Positions 1 to 5,896 of a DNA stretch of 5,896 bases are shown here, piece after piece. A model generated the notes under the pieces. It was not told where the DNA came from. It saw only the letters and a list, made by a program, of their open reading frames with translations, and searched no databases. A program made the position numbers and the translations under genes. This DNA comes from Campylobacterota bacterium (GTDB taxonomy: Bacteria; Campylobacterota; Campylobacteria; Campylobacterales; Sulfurospirillaceae), in contig RZYK01000131.1 of NCBI GenBank assembly GCA_009930355.1, positions 1-5,896 on the forward strand, written 5' to 3'. Numbering within the stretch: the first letter of the stretch is position 1; each line of letters starts with the position of its first letter.

Positions 1-1
1 T

Positions 2-436
2 AGAAAATTCCCAACGTGTCGCCATATACGAAGCTGCTTTGAGAATAAATCGCTCTTTTTTATACATAGAACTATCGTTAATATAAGCCTCAAAACGCTT
101 GCAAAAAGCGCCCTCTTCAATTTCACTCAGTGAATCATAAAGTTGTGAAAGCACCCACGAATTGATCTCTTTTTCTTTTTTTTGAAGCGCTTTTCGAAAG
201 ACATCGGGACGAATGTCAGTCACCACGACACGGCGCAAAAATTCAAAAATACCCGCTTCAATTAAGGAGCGCATATTGATACTTCCCTCAGGCTCCATTT
301 TGGCAATAAAATATGCAATGATAAATTTGTGCGCTTGTTTGTCAAGCTCTACCAACTCAACCATGCGTGGATAATCATTCCAACGCTGAATAGAAGCAGC
401 TCCAAAGAACTGCTCAATGAGTTTTGGGTTTAACAT
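2..436 (-). CDS. HD-family phosphohydrolase-like protein, N-terminal part (runs off left edge)
   Basis: The first 145 codons of a gene that continues beyond the left edge. The ATG at 436-434 is the first possible start, because an in-frame TAG lies five codons upstream at 451-449. It overlaps the end of queF by 7 bases. There is only a weak purine stretch (GAGA) ahead of it, so translation is probably coupled to queF. The visible protein is soluble and helical, beginning MLNPKLIEQFFGAAS, with RWNDYPRM at 18-25, ELDKQAHK at 30-37 and FEFLRRVVVTDIRPDVF at 64-80. From memory this resembles an uncharacterised Campylobacterota family annotated as HD-domain protein (YfbR-like nucleotidase group), found next to queF. 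In that family the true HD pair lies in the C-terminal half, which is outside this window. The fragment has a single histidine (H36) and no HD doublet, so no activity can be claimed. The gene is real (open frame, tight packing); the family call is moderate. Confidence 0.65.
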   Translation of the reverse strand, partial: MLNPKLIEQFFGAASIQRWNDYPRMVELVELDKQAHKFIIAYFIAKMEPEGSINMRSLIEAGIFEFLRRVVVTDIRPDVFRKALQKKEKEINSWVLSQLYDSLSEIEEGAFCKRFEAYINDSSMYKKERFILKAASYMATRWEFS

Positions 437-825
437 GGAGTCTCGTTTCTAACCAATTTTGAGTCAATTTCAATCACCGTATGCACGTTGCCCCGTGGAT
501 TAAAATCTGCCACCACTTTAAGCCATTTTGGCTTGAGTTTAGAATCAAGCAAGTCATAAATTTCATTGGCAGAATTTTCATGGCTGATATTGCGGTTCAT
601 AAAACTGTTGATGTAAAGTTTGATGGCTTTAAGTTCAACAACCAGTTCATTGGGAATATAATCAATATAAATTGTCGCAAAATCAGGATAGCCACTGCGT
701 GGACATAAACAACAAAACTCTGGCAATGTAAGCTTAATAACGTAATTTTTTTTATGTTGGTTAGGCCAAATCTCCAAATCTTTTTCCACATCAAATGCTT
801 TAATAATTTGTTCACCGTATTTCAT
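430..825 (-). CDS. queF: NADPH-dependent 7-cyano-7-deazaguanine (preQ0) reductase QueF
   Basis: Reduces the nitrile of preQ0 to the aminomethyl group of preQ1, using two NADPH, in queuosine biosynthesis for tRNA wobble position 34. It is cytosolic. At 131 residues it matches the short, single-domain (YkvM-type) QueF rather than the long two-domain enzyme. The catalytic pocket is visible: CCLCPRSGYPDFAT at 38-51 contains the nucleophilic Cys41 and the proton-donor Asp48. The family motif VVELKAIKLY at 62-71 carries Glu64 and Lys66, followed by RNISHE at 78-83 with His82 and Glu83. FNPRG near the C terminus is also typical. The ATG at 825-823 was chosen over one 12 codons upstream because GGAGAA lies 5 bases ahead of it and it overlaps the preceding stop as ATGA; the longer version would add non-family residues from inside the upstream gene. 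All key residues are present, so it should be active. Confidence 0.96.
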   Translation of the reverse strand: MKYGEQIIKAFDVEKDLEIWPNQHKKNYVIKLTLPEFCCLCPRSGYPDFATIYIDYIPNELVVELKAIKLYINSFMNRNISHENSANEIYDLLDSKLKPKWLKVVADFNPRGNVHTVIEIDSKLVRNETPC

Positions 826-2222
826 TTTAGTTCTCCAATTGTTTTTGGTTTTGAGATACAAAAGCCTTGAATAAAATCAGGCTCACAGGCTTTAATCAGC
901 TTCAATGTACTCTCTTTATCCACGAATTTTACCATAGTTTGTACCTGAAGCGTTTTGGCAAGGTCGATGTAAGATTTTAAGAGCTTTTGGTATTTGACAT
1001 CTTCAATTTTTTTGGTAAATTCAATGTCAAATTTAATCAAATCAATGGGCAAATATTTAAGATACTCAAACCCACAGTTATTGCCTCCAAAATTTCCCAA
1101 AGCTATTTTGAATCCTGCTTCTTTATAACTCTCAATAATTTCTTTAAATCGTTGCATCTCTTCATAACTTTTTTGCTCTGTAATTTCCAAAATAAATTGA
1201 TGAGGATTAAGCTCTTTTTCTTTAAAAAGTTTTAAAAGATAACGTTGAAATTTACTATTTCGCAATGTTACAGGTGAAATTTCAATACTCAATGAAAACG
1301 ACTCATAACTAAAAGGTTTTATATGTTCAAGTAATGAAGCCATAATATGTTCATCCAATGCGCACTCTAAGCCCATACGATTAATTATATGTTGAAGATG
1401 TTGTTTAGGAAAAACACCATATTCTTTTGTATCAATACGTGTTAAAACCTCTATAAAGCTCTTTTTTTGCTCTTTTACATGTAAAGAAGGTTGGTACTTA
1501 AAAAGTATACCATCGTTCTTTAAAACACCTTTCAAACTCTTTTTAAAAGCATTTAATTGTACATGAGGGAGCATTTCTTTATCGGGTTGTTCTTTTTCAA
1601 TTAATATAAACAAATGTTCAATAATATTATTAACATCACTATCATGCTGTGCTTCTAAAAATGAAAGTGAAAGTTTCACTTCAATGTTATGAATACCATT
1701 TTTTTGAATACGTTTACTAAAAAGTATTAAAAAATGTTTTAACTCTTGTAATGAAGTATTAAAAATAAGTAAAAATGAGTCGTTACTATAACGACCAATG
1801 GGTGTATTTTTATAGTGATGTTCTTCTAAAAAAACTTCTAATTCTGTCATTAACGTTCTTAAAATTATATCGCCATTTGCAATTCCATAACGTTCATTAA
1901 TGTCATTTAAATTATTTACATGTAAAAGGGTGACAATATCTTTTGAATTCTTTATTTTTTTTATTTTTAAAAGTATTTCATTGCGTGTAAATGTTTTAGT
2001 TATAGGATCAATTAATGTCGTTTGAAAGCCATGATAAATTAAATAAACAGTGTAATAAACATAAATGGGAATTAATGAAATAAGAAGAAAAAAATTGGTT
2101 GATGTGTGTGAAAAAAGTGAAAATGCATGAAAAAAAATACCAACGAGAAGCAAAAGAGGAAAAGCGATTTTAAGCGCTGTTATAAATCGATTTTCCCTCT
2201 CTTTTATCTCAGAATAGAGCAT
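822..2222 (-). CDS. Membrane-anchored degenerate GGDEF-EAL domain protein
   Basis: A 466-residue protein with two hydrophobic segments (about 15-36 and 43-65), then a GGDEF-like domain (about 72-200) and an EAL-like domain (about 230-460), both cytoplasmic. The fold signatures are clear: NDINERYGIANGDIIL at 106-121, FKYQPSLHV at 241-249, ILEITEQ at 344-350, YLPIDLIKFD at 390-399 and QGFCISKP at 452-459. The catalytic residues are not intact. The GGDEF loop reads SNDSF (145-149). EAL reads EVL (258-260). The usual N of the NLS motif is E314 in IEIS. The metal-binding DDFG reads GNFG (376-379), and the AEGVE stretch reads VKFVD (431-435). The protein is therefore unlikely to be a cyclase or phosphodiesterase; a c-di-GMP receptor, or a scaffold that no longer binds nucleotide, is more plausible. 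The start overlaps the gyrB stop by one base (TAATG) without a good ribosome binding site, and the end overlaps queF (ATGA). I do not recognise a named gene. The domain call is secure; the role is unknown. Confidence 0.88.
   Translation of the reverse strand: MLYSEIKERENRFITALKIAFPLLLLVGIFFHAFSLFSHTSTNFFLLISLIPIYVYYTVYLIYHGFQTTLIDPITKTFTRNEILLKIKKIKNSKDIVTLLHVNNLNDINERYGIANGDIILRTLMTELEVFLEEHHYKNTPIGRYSNDSFLLIFNTSLQELKHFLILFSKRIQKNGIHNIEVKLSLSFLEAQHDSDVNNIIEHLFILIEKEQPDKEMLPHVQLNAFKKSLKGVLKNDGILFKYQPSLHVKEQKKSFIEVLTRIDTKEYGVFPKQHLQHIINRMGLECALDEHIMASLLEHIKPFSYESFSLSIEISPVTLRNSKFQRYLLKLFKEKELNPHQFILEITEQKSYEEMQRFKEIIESYKEAGFKIALGNFGGNNCGFEYLKYLPIDLIKFDIEFTKKIEDVKYQKLLKSYIDLAKTLQVQTMVKFVDKESTLKLIKACEPDFIQGFCISKPKTIGELK
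831..836 (-). promoter_or_regulatory. Ribosome binding site that fixes the queF start
   Basis: GGAGAA reads on the minus strand five bases before the ATG at 825-823, and lies inside the last codons of the upstream GGDEF-EAL gene. It supports the 131-residue QueF over the longer open frame starting at 861. Together with the ATGA stop/start overlap it suggests efficient reinitiation by ribosomes finishing the upstream gene. Confidence 0.8.
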
Positions 2223-4534
2223 TAGACATCCAAATGTTTTACATCTTTGGCATGATCTTGAATATACTGACGACGTGGTTCAACTTCATCGCCCATAAAA
2301 AGGGTAAAGGTATCACTAGCAGCCTCAGCATCATCCACTTTAACTTGTAAAAGACGTCTGTTTTCAGGATTCATGGTTGTTTCCCAAAGTTGTTCAGGAT
2401 TCATCTCACCAAGACCTTTATAGCGTTGGATATAAGCGCCTTTTTTAGCACTTTTTTCAATTTCATCCAAAACTTCTATTGGATCACGTCCATCAAACAC
2501 ATCAAAATCACGTTCTTGTATTTTAGTATAAATATAACGTGCCTCTTCATACAATGGATTGGTATAAAAACTCTCATCTAAAAGTAACTCTTCAAGTCCA
2601 TCATTGGTTTGAATAAAAAGATGGATACCCTCATTGTTAATATAATGATTGAGAATGTTATATCCAAGTGCTGTAATAAATTTTTCAATCTCTTTAAAAA
2701 GATCATTAGAAGAGAGCACTATAAGATCTGGATTTTCAATTAAATAACGAATAACTTCAATCATTGAAAAACGTTTTTCAAGCTCTTTTAAAATGCCTCG
2801 GTATGCTGAAATAATTTTAAAGTAATCTACTAAATCATTTGTACCTACACCTGCAATATCAATACTATCCATACCTGATTCAATTAAAAAGGTATTCATT
2901 TCAGCATCATCTTTAAGGTAAATCTCTTTTTTACCTTTTTTATAACGATAAAGTGGTGGTTGTGCTAAATAAACATATCCATTGTCCACAATTGGGCGTA
3001 AAAAACGGAAAAGAAACGTTAAAAGAAGGGTTTGAATATGACTACCATCCACATCCGCATCGGTCATAATAATGAGCTTATGGTAACGCAATTTCTCTTC
3101 GTTAAATTCATCACCAATGCCACATCCAAGAGCTGTAATCATATTTTTAATTTCATCGGATTTTAAAATCTTATCCAAACGGCTTTTTTCAACGTTTAAG
3201 ATTTTACCTTTAAGCGGTAGAATGGCTTGAAAAACCCTATCACGTCCCTGTTTTGCTGAACCACCCGCACTATCACCTTCTACAAGATACAATTCACAAA
3301 TGGAAGGATCTTTACTTTGGCAATCTGCTAATTTTCCAGGCAGTGTTCCAATACTCATAGCATCTTTTCTACGCGTTAAATCACGCGCATTTTTAGCTGC
3401 TTCACGACCACGTGCCGCTGCAAGCGCTTTATTCATAATCGCTTTAGCTTCGATAGGGTTTTCTTCAAAATATTTAACCAGTTGTTCATACACCAATTTT
3501 TGAACAATAGGCTTCACATAAGAACTACCCAATTTTCCTTTGGTTTGACCCTCAAATTGAGGTTCAGGTACTTTAACAGAGACAATGGCTATCAAACCTT
3601 CACGAACATCATCCCCTGTAATTTTGACATCTTTTTCACGCACACCTGCATTTAAAGAAATATAACCTGTAATGGCTCGTGTTAATCCTGCACGAAAACC
3701 ACTCTCATGCGTTCCACCATCGATAGTTTTAATATTATTAACAAATGAATAAAGAATTTCACTGTACGTTGAGTTATACATCATTGCAACATCAACTTCC
3801 ACATCCTCAATACTTGCTGTATAATGAACGGCTTCTGCAACTTGCTCTTTTTTATTTAAATCAAGAACAAATTGTTTAATACCACCTTCAAAATGATAAA
3901 CCTCTGCACGTCCATCTCTTTGATCTTTTAACTCAATGGTAATTTTTGGATTAAGATAGGCAAGTTCCCTAAATCGTGTAGCTAAAATTTCAAATTGAAA
4001 TTCTGTGGTTTCAAAAATTGTAGCGTCTGGCCAAAATTCAATCATTGTTCCTGTGCGATTGGTGGTTTTAACGACATCAAGTGGTGTTTGAGGAATACCA
4101 CATGCAAACTCTTGGCGGTGTTCATTGCCTTCACGCTTAATAGTTGCAACCAATTTTGATGAAAGTGCATTTACAACAGAAACACCCACACCATGCAGAC
4201 CACCTGAAACTTTATAAGTGTCTTTGTCAAACTTTCCACCTGCATGAAGGACTGTTAAAACAACCGTTGCTGCTGACATATTTTCACCTTCATGCCAACC
4301 TACTGGAATACCACGACCATTATCAGTAATAATCGCTGAACCTTCACGTGTGAGTTCTATTTTAATCAAATCACAATAACCTGCCATTGATTCATCAATA
4401 GAATTATCAACGACTTCATAAATAAGATGATGAAGACCGTTGATATTAGTGTCACCAATATACATACCTGGACGTTTTCTAACTGCTTCAAGACCTTTTA
4501 AAACTTTAATATTGTCTGCACCGTAATTGCTCAT
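2222..4534 (-). CDS. gyrB: DNA gyrase subunit B
   Basis: ATPase subunit of DNA gyrase, which with GyrA (A2B2) introduces negative supercoils ahead of the replication fork. The 770 residues are complete. The GHKL ATPase domain has EVVDNSIDE at 40-48 (general base Glu40, Mg-binding Asn44), DNGRGIP at 71-77 and the glycine-rich lid GGLHGVGVSVVNALS at 111-125. QTKGKLG at 330-336 supplies the transducer lysine (K334 by alignment). The TOPRIM domain has LVEGDSAGGSAKQGRDR at 417-433 (Glu419) and DADVDGSHI at 492-500 (metal-binding Asp492 and Asp494). The C-terminal tail has QRYKGLGEMNPEQLW at 703-717. The length and the stretch at about 540-690 indicate the Gram-negative-type insertion between TOPRIM and tail. 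The motifs around Asp421 and Lys442, where quinolone-resistance changes occur in other bacteria, look wild type. GGAG sits five bases before the ATG. The gene lies 34 bp after dnaN with no promoter or terminator noticed between them, so cotranscription is likely. Confidence 0.99.
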   Translation of the reverse strand: MSNYGADNIKVLKGLEAVRKRPGMYIGDTNINGLHHLIYEVVDNSIDESMAGYCDLIKIELTREGSAIITDNGRGIPVGWHEGENMSAATVVLTVLHAGGKFDKDTYKVSGGLHGVGVSVVNALSSKLVATIKREGNEHRQEFACGIPQTPLDVVKTTNRTGTMIEFWPDATIFETTEFQFEILATRFRELAYLNPKITIELKDQRDGRAEVYHFEGGIKQFVLDLNKKEQVAEAVHYTASIEDVEVDVAMMYNSTYSEILYSFVNNIKTIDGGTHESGFRAGLTRAITGYISLNAGVREKDVKITGDDVREGLIAIVSVKVPEPQFEGQTKGKLGSSYVKPIVQKLVYEQLVKYFEENPIEAKAIMNKALAAARGREAAKNARDLTRRKDAMSIGTLPGKLADCQSKDPSICELYLVEGDSAGGSAKQGRDRVFQAILPLKGKILNVEKSRLDKILKSDEIKNMITALGCGIGDEFNEEKLRYHKLIIMTDADVDGSHIQTLLLTFLFRFLRPIVDNGYVYLAQPPLYRYKKGKKEIYLKDDAEMNTFLIESGMDSIDIAGVGTNDLVDYFKIISAYRGILKELEKRFSMIEVIRYLIENPDLIVLSSNDLFKEIEKFITALGYNILNHYINNEGIHLFIQTNDGLEELLLDESFYTNPLYEEARYIYTKIQERDFDVFDGRDPIEVLDEIEKSAKKGAYIQRYKGLGEMNPEQLWETTMNPENRRLLQVKVDDAEAASDTFTLFMGDEVEPRRQYIQDHAKDVKHLDV

Positions 4535-4568
4535 AATTTCTCCGCTTTTGTGTTATCTTTTTTCAAAT

Positions 4569-5636
4569 TTAAATCATAATAGGCATAACAATGGTCATAA
4601 AATTGTCACTTTCTAACGTGAAAGGTAAACCACTGTCATTAAAACCTAAAGTAAAATTGCTGTTTTCAATGTTAGATAGAAAATCTAAAATATAACGACT
4701 GTTTACTGCTAGATAGATATCACTCTCAAGTTCTGTCTGAAAATCAAGTTCTGTTTTTGCTTCAATGTTATCATCATTTAAACTTTCAAAAATTATTTTT
4801 TCAGGTTTGAATGTAATTTTTATTTCAGGAGAAATAATAGCAATTTGTTTAATTGCTTCAATCATAGATTCACGTGTAAGTAAAATTTTATAATTTTTAT
4901 TTTTTGGAATAATGCGTCCATAATCAGGAAATTTTCCATTAATGAGTTTGGTAAAAAATGTAAAATGATTGGATTGGGCAATAAGAGTATTTTCATCGTA
5001 AAAAATTTCAATGTCATCAAAAAAGAGTTTTTGAATTTCACTGATAGCTTTTTTAGGAATAATAAATGAAAAATTTTCTGTTGTTTCTTGTTGAAGTGTT
5101 ACAATCGCCAAACGTTTTGTATCGGTTGCAACAAGATTAATAGTATTATCTTTAATATCAATGAGTGAACCATTAAGTTCAAATTTTGGATTATTACTAT
5201 CAATTGCTGGTGCTATTTTTTTGATTGAACGCACTAAAGTTGTACTGTTAATATTAAATTTTGGTTTATTTTCAATGGTTGGAAATGGAGGAAAATCACT
5301 TGGAATTAACATGGGTAATTTAAATTTTGAACTATTTTGTTTAATATATAAATAATCATTAATGGTTTCTAAAATAATTTCATCATCTTTTAGGCTTTTA
5401 ACAATATCTAAAAGTTTTTTACCATTAGCAGTAGCATCTCCAAAAGAAGCTATTTTAATTTCAGGTGTATGGTAGGTTAAACCTATTTCATAATCCGTTG
5501 CTTTAAGTACAAAATGTTGATCTTCTGTGGAGAGAAAAACATGAGATGTAATTTGACTTAGATCTTTTTTTTCAAGATACGGTTGAATGTTAAGTAACAT
5601 ATTTTCTAAGACACTTTTTTTTATTGAAACTTTCAT
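4569..5636 (-). CDS. dnaN: DNA polymerase III subunit beta (sliding clamp)
   Basis: Forms the dimeric ring that encircles DNA and tethers polymerase III and other clamp-binding proteins. The 355 residues are close to the family norm of about 360-380 and leave room for the three repeated clamp domains. Recognisable sites are ATDTKRLA at 170-177 (equivalent to the TDGHRLA segment of the E. coli peptide-binding pocket), INGKFPDYGRIIP at 232-244, YLAVNSRYILDFL at 308-320, and the terminal IVMPIMI, matching the pocket-lining VMPMRL end in E. coli. The ending has Met where E. coli has Arg365, so the pocket edge differs. The start is well supported by AGGAGA four bases ahead of the ATG. It is the first gene after the putative origin and has its own TATAAT promoter element. 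It is among the most A+T-rich stretches of the window (sampled 60-base lines run 22-25% G+C). Confidence 0.98.
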   Translation of the reverse strand: MKVSIKKSVLENMLLNIQPYLEKKDLSQITSHVFLSTEDQHFVLKATDYEIGLTYHTPEIKIASFGDATANGKKLLDIVKSLKDDEIILETINDYLYIKQNSSKFKLPMLIPSDFPPFPTIENKPKFNINSTTLVRSIKKIAPAIDSNNPKFELNGSLIDIKDNTINLVATDTKRLAIVTLQQETTENFSFIIPKKAISEIQKLFFDDIEIFYDENTLIAQSNHFTFFTKLINGKFPDYGRIIPKNKNYKILLTRESMIEAIKQIAIISPEIKITFKPEKIIFESLNDDNIEAKTELDFQTELESDIYLAVNSRYILDFLSNIENSNFTLGFNDSGLPFTLESDNFMTIVMPIMI

Positions 5637-5640
5637 TGAG

Positions 5641-5646
5641 TCTCCT
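5641..5646 (-). promoter_or_regulatory. Ribosome binding site of dnaN
   Basis: AGGAGA reads on the minus strand with four bases (CTCA) before the ATG at 5636-5634. It is the strongest ribosome binding site in the window and fixes the dnaN start. Confidence 0.85.
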
Positions 5647-5693
5647 TTTAGTTATTTAATTAAAATAGTCGGAGTAGTAGGCTTGGTTGAATG

Positions 5694-5702
5694 TGTGAAA
5701 AC
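5694..5702 (-). promoter_or_regulatory. DnaA-box-like site at the dnaN transcription start
   Basis: GTTTTCACA on the minus strand keeps the TTCAC core of epsilonproteobacterial DnaA boxes and the final CACA of the general TTATNCACA consensus. It lies 6-15 bases downstream of the dnaN -10 element. Confidence 0.5.
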
Positions 5703-5708
5703 ATAAAC

Positions 5709-5714
5709 ATTATA
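5709..5714 (-). promoter_or_regulatory. Probable -10 element of the dnaN promoter
   Basis: A perfect TATAAT reads on the minus strand, preceded by TTTTAGG. No convincing -35 hexamer is found 16-18 bases upstream, which is usual for sigma-70 promoters of Campylobacterota, where the -35 box is poorly conserved. Transcription would start near 5702, giving a leader of about 66 bases that ends in AGGAGA and the dnaN ATG. A TTCAC-core DnaA-box-like site overlaps the predicted start, so DnaA could repress this promoter (inference). Confidence 0.72.
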
Positions 5715-5735
5715 CCTAAAACTAGGGCTGATTTG

Positions 5736-5764
5736 AGTGAAAAAACAAAAGAGAGTTTTTCACA
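5736..5764. repeat. Inverted repeat formed by two DnaA-box-like sites
   Basis: GTGAAAAA (5737-5744) and TTTTTCAC (5756-5763) are exact reverse complements separated by 11 bases. As DnaA boxes they read TTTTTCACT (minus, 5736-5744) and TTTTTCACA (plus, 5756-5764), both with the TTCAC core, in opposite orientation. The RNA could fold into an 8-bp, A/U-dominated hairpin, but no U-tract follows on the minus strand, so a DnaA-binding role fits better than a dnaA terminator. Confidence 0.6.
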
Positions 5765-5765
5765 T

Positions 5766-5774
5766 TTCATCACA
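5766..5774 (+). promoter_or_regulatory. Weak DnaA-box-like site in phase with its neighbour
   Basis: TTCATCACA is a looser match: it keeps CACA but its core is ATCAC rather than TTCAC. It lies exactly 10 bases (about one helical turn) from the TTTTTCACA box at 5756-5764 and in the same orientation; the hexamer TCACAT recurs at 5760-5765 and 5770-5775. It borders the A+T-rich tract, where low-affinity boxes often assist unwinding. Confidence 0.4.
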
Positions 5775-5775
5775 T

Positions 5776-5823
5776 TTTTTAATAAAACTTTTTATTTTTC
5801 TTTGGTTAAAATTTTATTTTTAA
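5776..5823. other. A+T-rich tract, candidate DNA unwinding element
   Basis: Only 4 of 48 bases are G or C (5788, 5800, 5804 and 5805). The tract lies directly beside the DnaA-box cluster and runs into the last codons of dnaA. In Campylobacterota oriC2 regions the unwinding element sits on the dnaA side of the boxes, as here. The whole window is A+T-rich, so composition alone is suggestive only. Confidence 0.5.
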
Positions 5824-5896
5824 GGTCTTCAACTTTGAGTTTAAATGACTCATTGGTTTCTATAAGTTCATTAATTTTTTTAATATTATGTGATAC
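5792..5896 (-). CDS. dnaA: Chromosomal replication initiator DnaA, C-terminal end (runs off right edge)
   Basis: The last 34 codons and TAA stop of a gene entering from the right edge. The fragment VSHNIKKINELIETNESF continues into a lysine/glutamate-rich tail ending LTKEK. VSHNIKKI corresponds to the end of the DnaA signature in domain IV (the TTVLHACRKI segment of E. coli DnaA), whose helix-turn-helix recognises DnaA boxes; the remainder is the closing helix. DnaA binds the origin, oligomerises with ATP and melts the DNA. The identification rests on this short tail plus the downstream dnaN and gyrB, a near-universal order. The tail extends further past the signature than in E. coli. The first part of the signature and the ATPase domain are not visible. 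Confidence 0.93.
   Translation of the reverse strand, partial: VSHNIKKINELIETNESFKLKVEDLKNKILTKEK

Larger units (their letters stand above)
5690..5827. other. oriC: Putative replication origin segment (oriC2-like) between dnaA and dnaN
   Basis: The region between dnaA and dnaN contains three TTCAC-core 9-mers (5694-5702 minus, 5736-5744 minus, 5756-5764 plus) and a looser copy at 5766-5774. They are flanked on the dnaA side by a tract of over 90% A+T. Established background: in Helicobacter pylori and several other Campylobacterota the origin is bipartite, with oriC2 and its unwinding element placed between dnaA and dnaN, and their DnaA boxes keep a TTCAC core. Position, box type and neighbouring A+T-rich tract all fit. 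The other half (oriC1, upstream of dnaA) would lie outside the window. Unwinding activity is inferred. Confidence 0.7.

Noticed and set aside
597..815. Second minus-strand open frame inside queF
   Set aside because: It is in a different frame from the conserved QueF motifs and has no family signature.
2107..2115. TTTTTCACA on the minus strand, identical to the origin box at 5756-5764
   Set aside because: It lies alone inside the A+T-rich membrane-segment codons of the GGDEF-EAL gene, with no neighbouring boxes; chance matches of this low-complexity 9-mer are expected.
3300..3503. Plus-strand open frames across the window (481-708, 987-1235, 2390-2581, 3300-3503, 4144-4329, 5161-5355)
   Set aside because: All lie opposite well-supported minus-strand genes, show no recognisable domain and have no convincing initiation signals.
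3632..3640. TTTTTCACG within gyrB, and TTTTCCACA at 782-790 within queF
   Set aside because: Isolated partial DnaA-box matches inside conserved codons, with no A+T-rich tract or clustering.
5651..5666. Palindrome TTTAATTAAA in the dnaN leader
   Set aside because: Ten A/T bases only; weak as an RNA stem and likely by chance in this composition, although a regulatory site cannot be excluded.
5736..5764. Possible intrinsic terminator for dnaA
   Set aside because: The hairpin would have mostly A-U pairs and an 11-base loop, and no U-run follows it on the minus strand; the DnaA-box reading explains the symmetry better.
5776..5790. DnaA-trio motif (TAATAA at 5780-5785) beside the weak box
   Set aside because: Only two trinucleotides match, in a tract made almost entirely of A and T; not distinguishable from background.

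Overview
The window is the start of the core replication gene block of a Campylobacterota (epsilonproteobacterial) chromosome, read backwards. Every gene is on the minus strand. From right to left they are the 3' tip of dnaA, dnaN (sliding clamp), gyrB (gyrase B), a membrane-anchored GGDEF-EAL protein, queF (preQ0 reductase), and the first 145 codons of a gene resembling an HD-family phosphohydrolase. Four points suggest a Sulfurospirillum-like member of this phylum: low G+C with A/T-rich third positions, the dnaA-dnaN-gyrB order, the 355-residue clamp and 770-residue GyrB lengths, and queF followed by the HD-family gene. The genus is inference; the phylum is fairly secure.

Layout. Positions 5792-5896 hold the last 34 residues of DnaA. 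Positions 5637-5791 form the only real intergenic region (155 bp). It carries a very A+T-rich tract, several sequences with the TTCAC core of epsilonproteobacterial DnaA boxes (two of them forming an exact 8-bp inverted repeat), a TATAAT promoter element and a good ribosome binding site for dnaN. This looks like an oriC2-type replication origin combined with the dnaN promoter. dnaN (4569-5636) and gyrB (2222-4534) are intact and separated by 34 bp.

Below gyrB the genes are stitched together. gyrB and the GGDEF-EAL gene share one base (TAATG). The GGDEF-EAL gene and queF share four (ATGA). queF and the HD-family gene overlap by seven. No terminator-like hairpin was seen between dnaN and the left edge, so transcription probably runs through the whole block, away from the origin and with the replication fork.

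Functionally, DnaA opens the origin, the clamp tethers the polymerase and gyrase removes supercoils ahead of the fork. QueF makes preQ1 for tRNA queuosine and is a conserved passenger. The odd member is the GGDEF-EAL protein: both of its catalytic signatures are eroded, so it should neither make nor break c-di-GMP, yet it is translationally locked between gyrB and queF. That gene and the putative origin are the two things most worth following up. I see no mobile element, CRISPR array, tRNA or rRNA.
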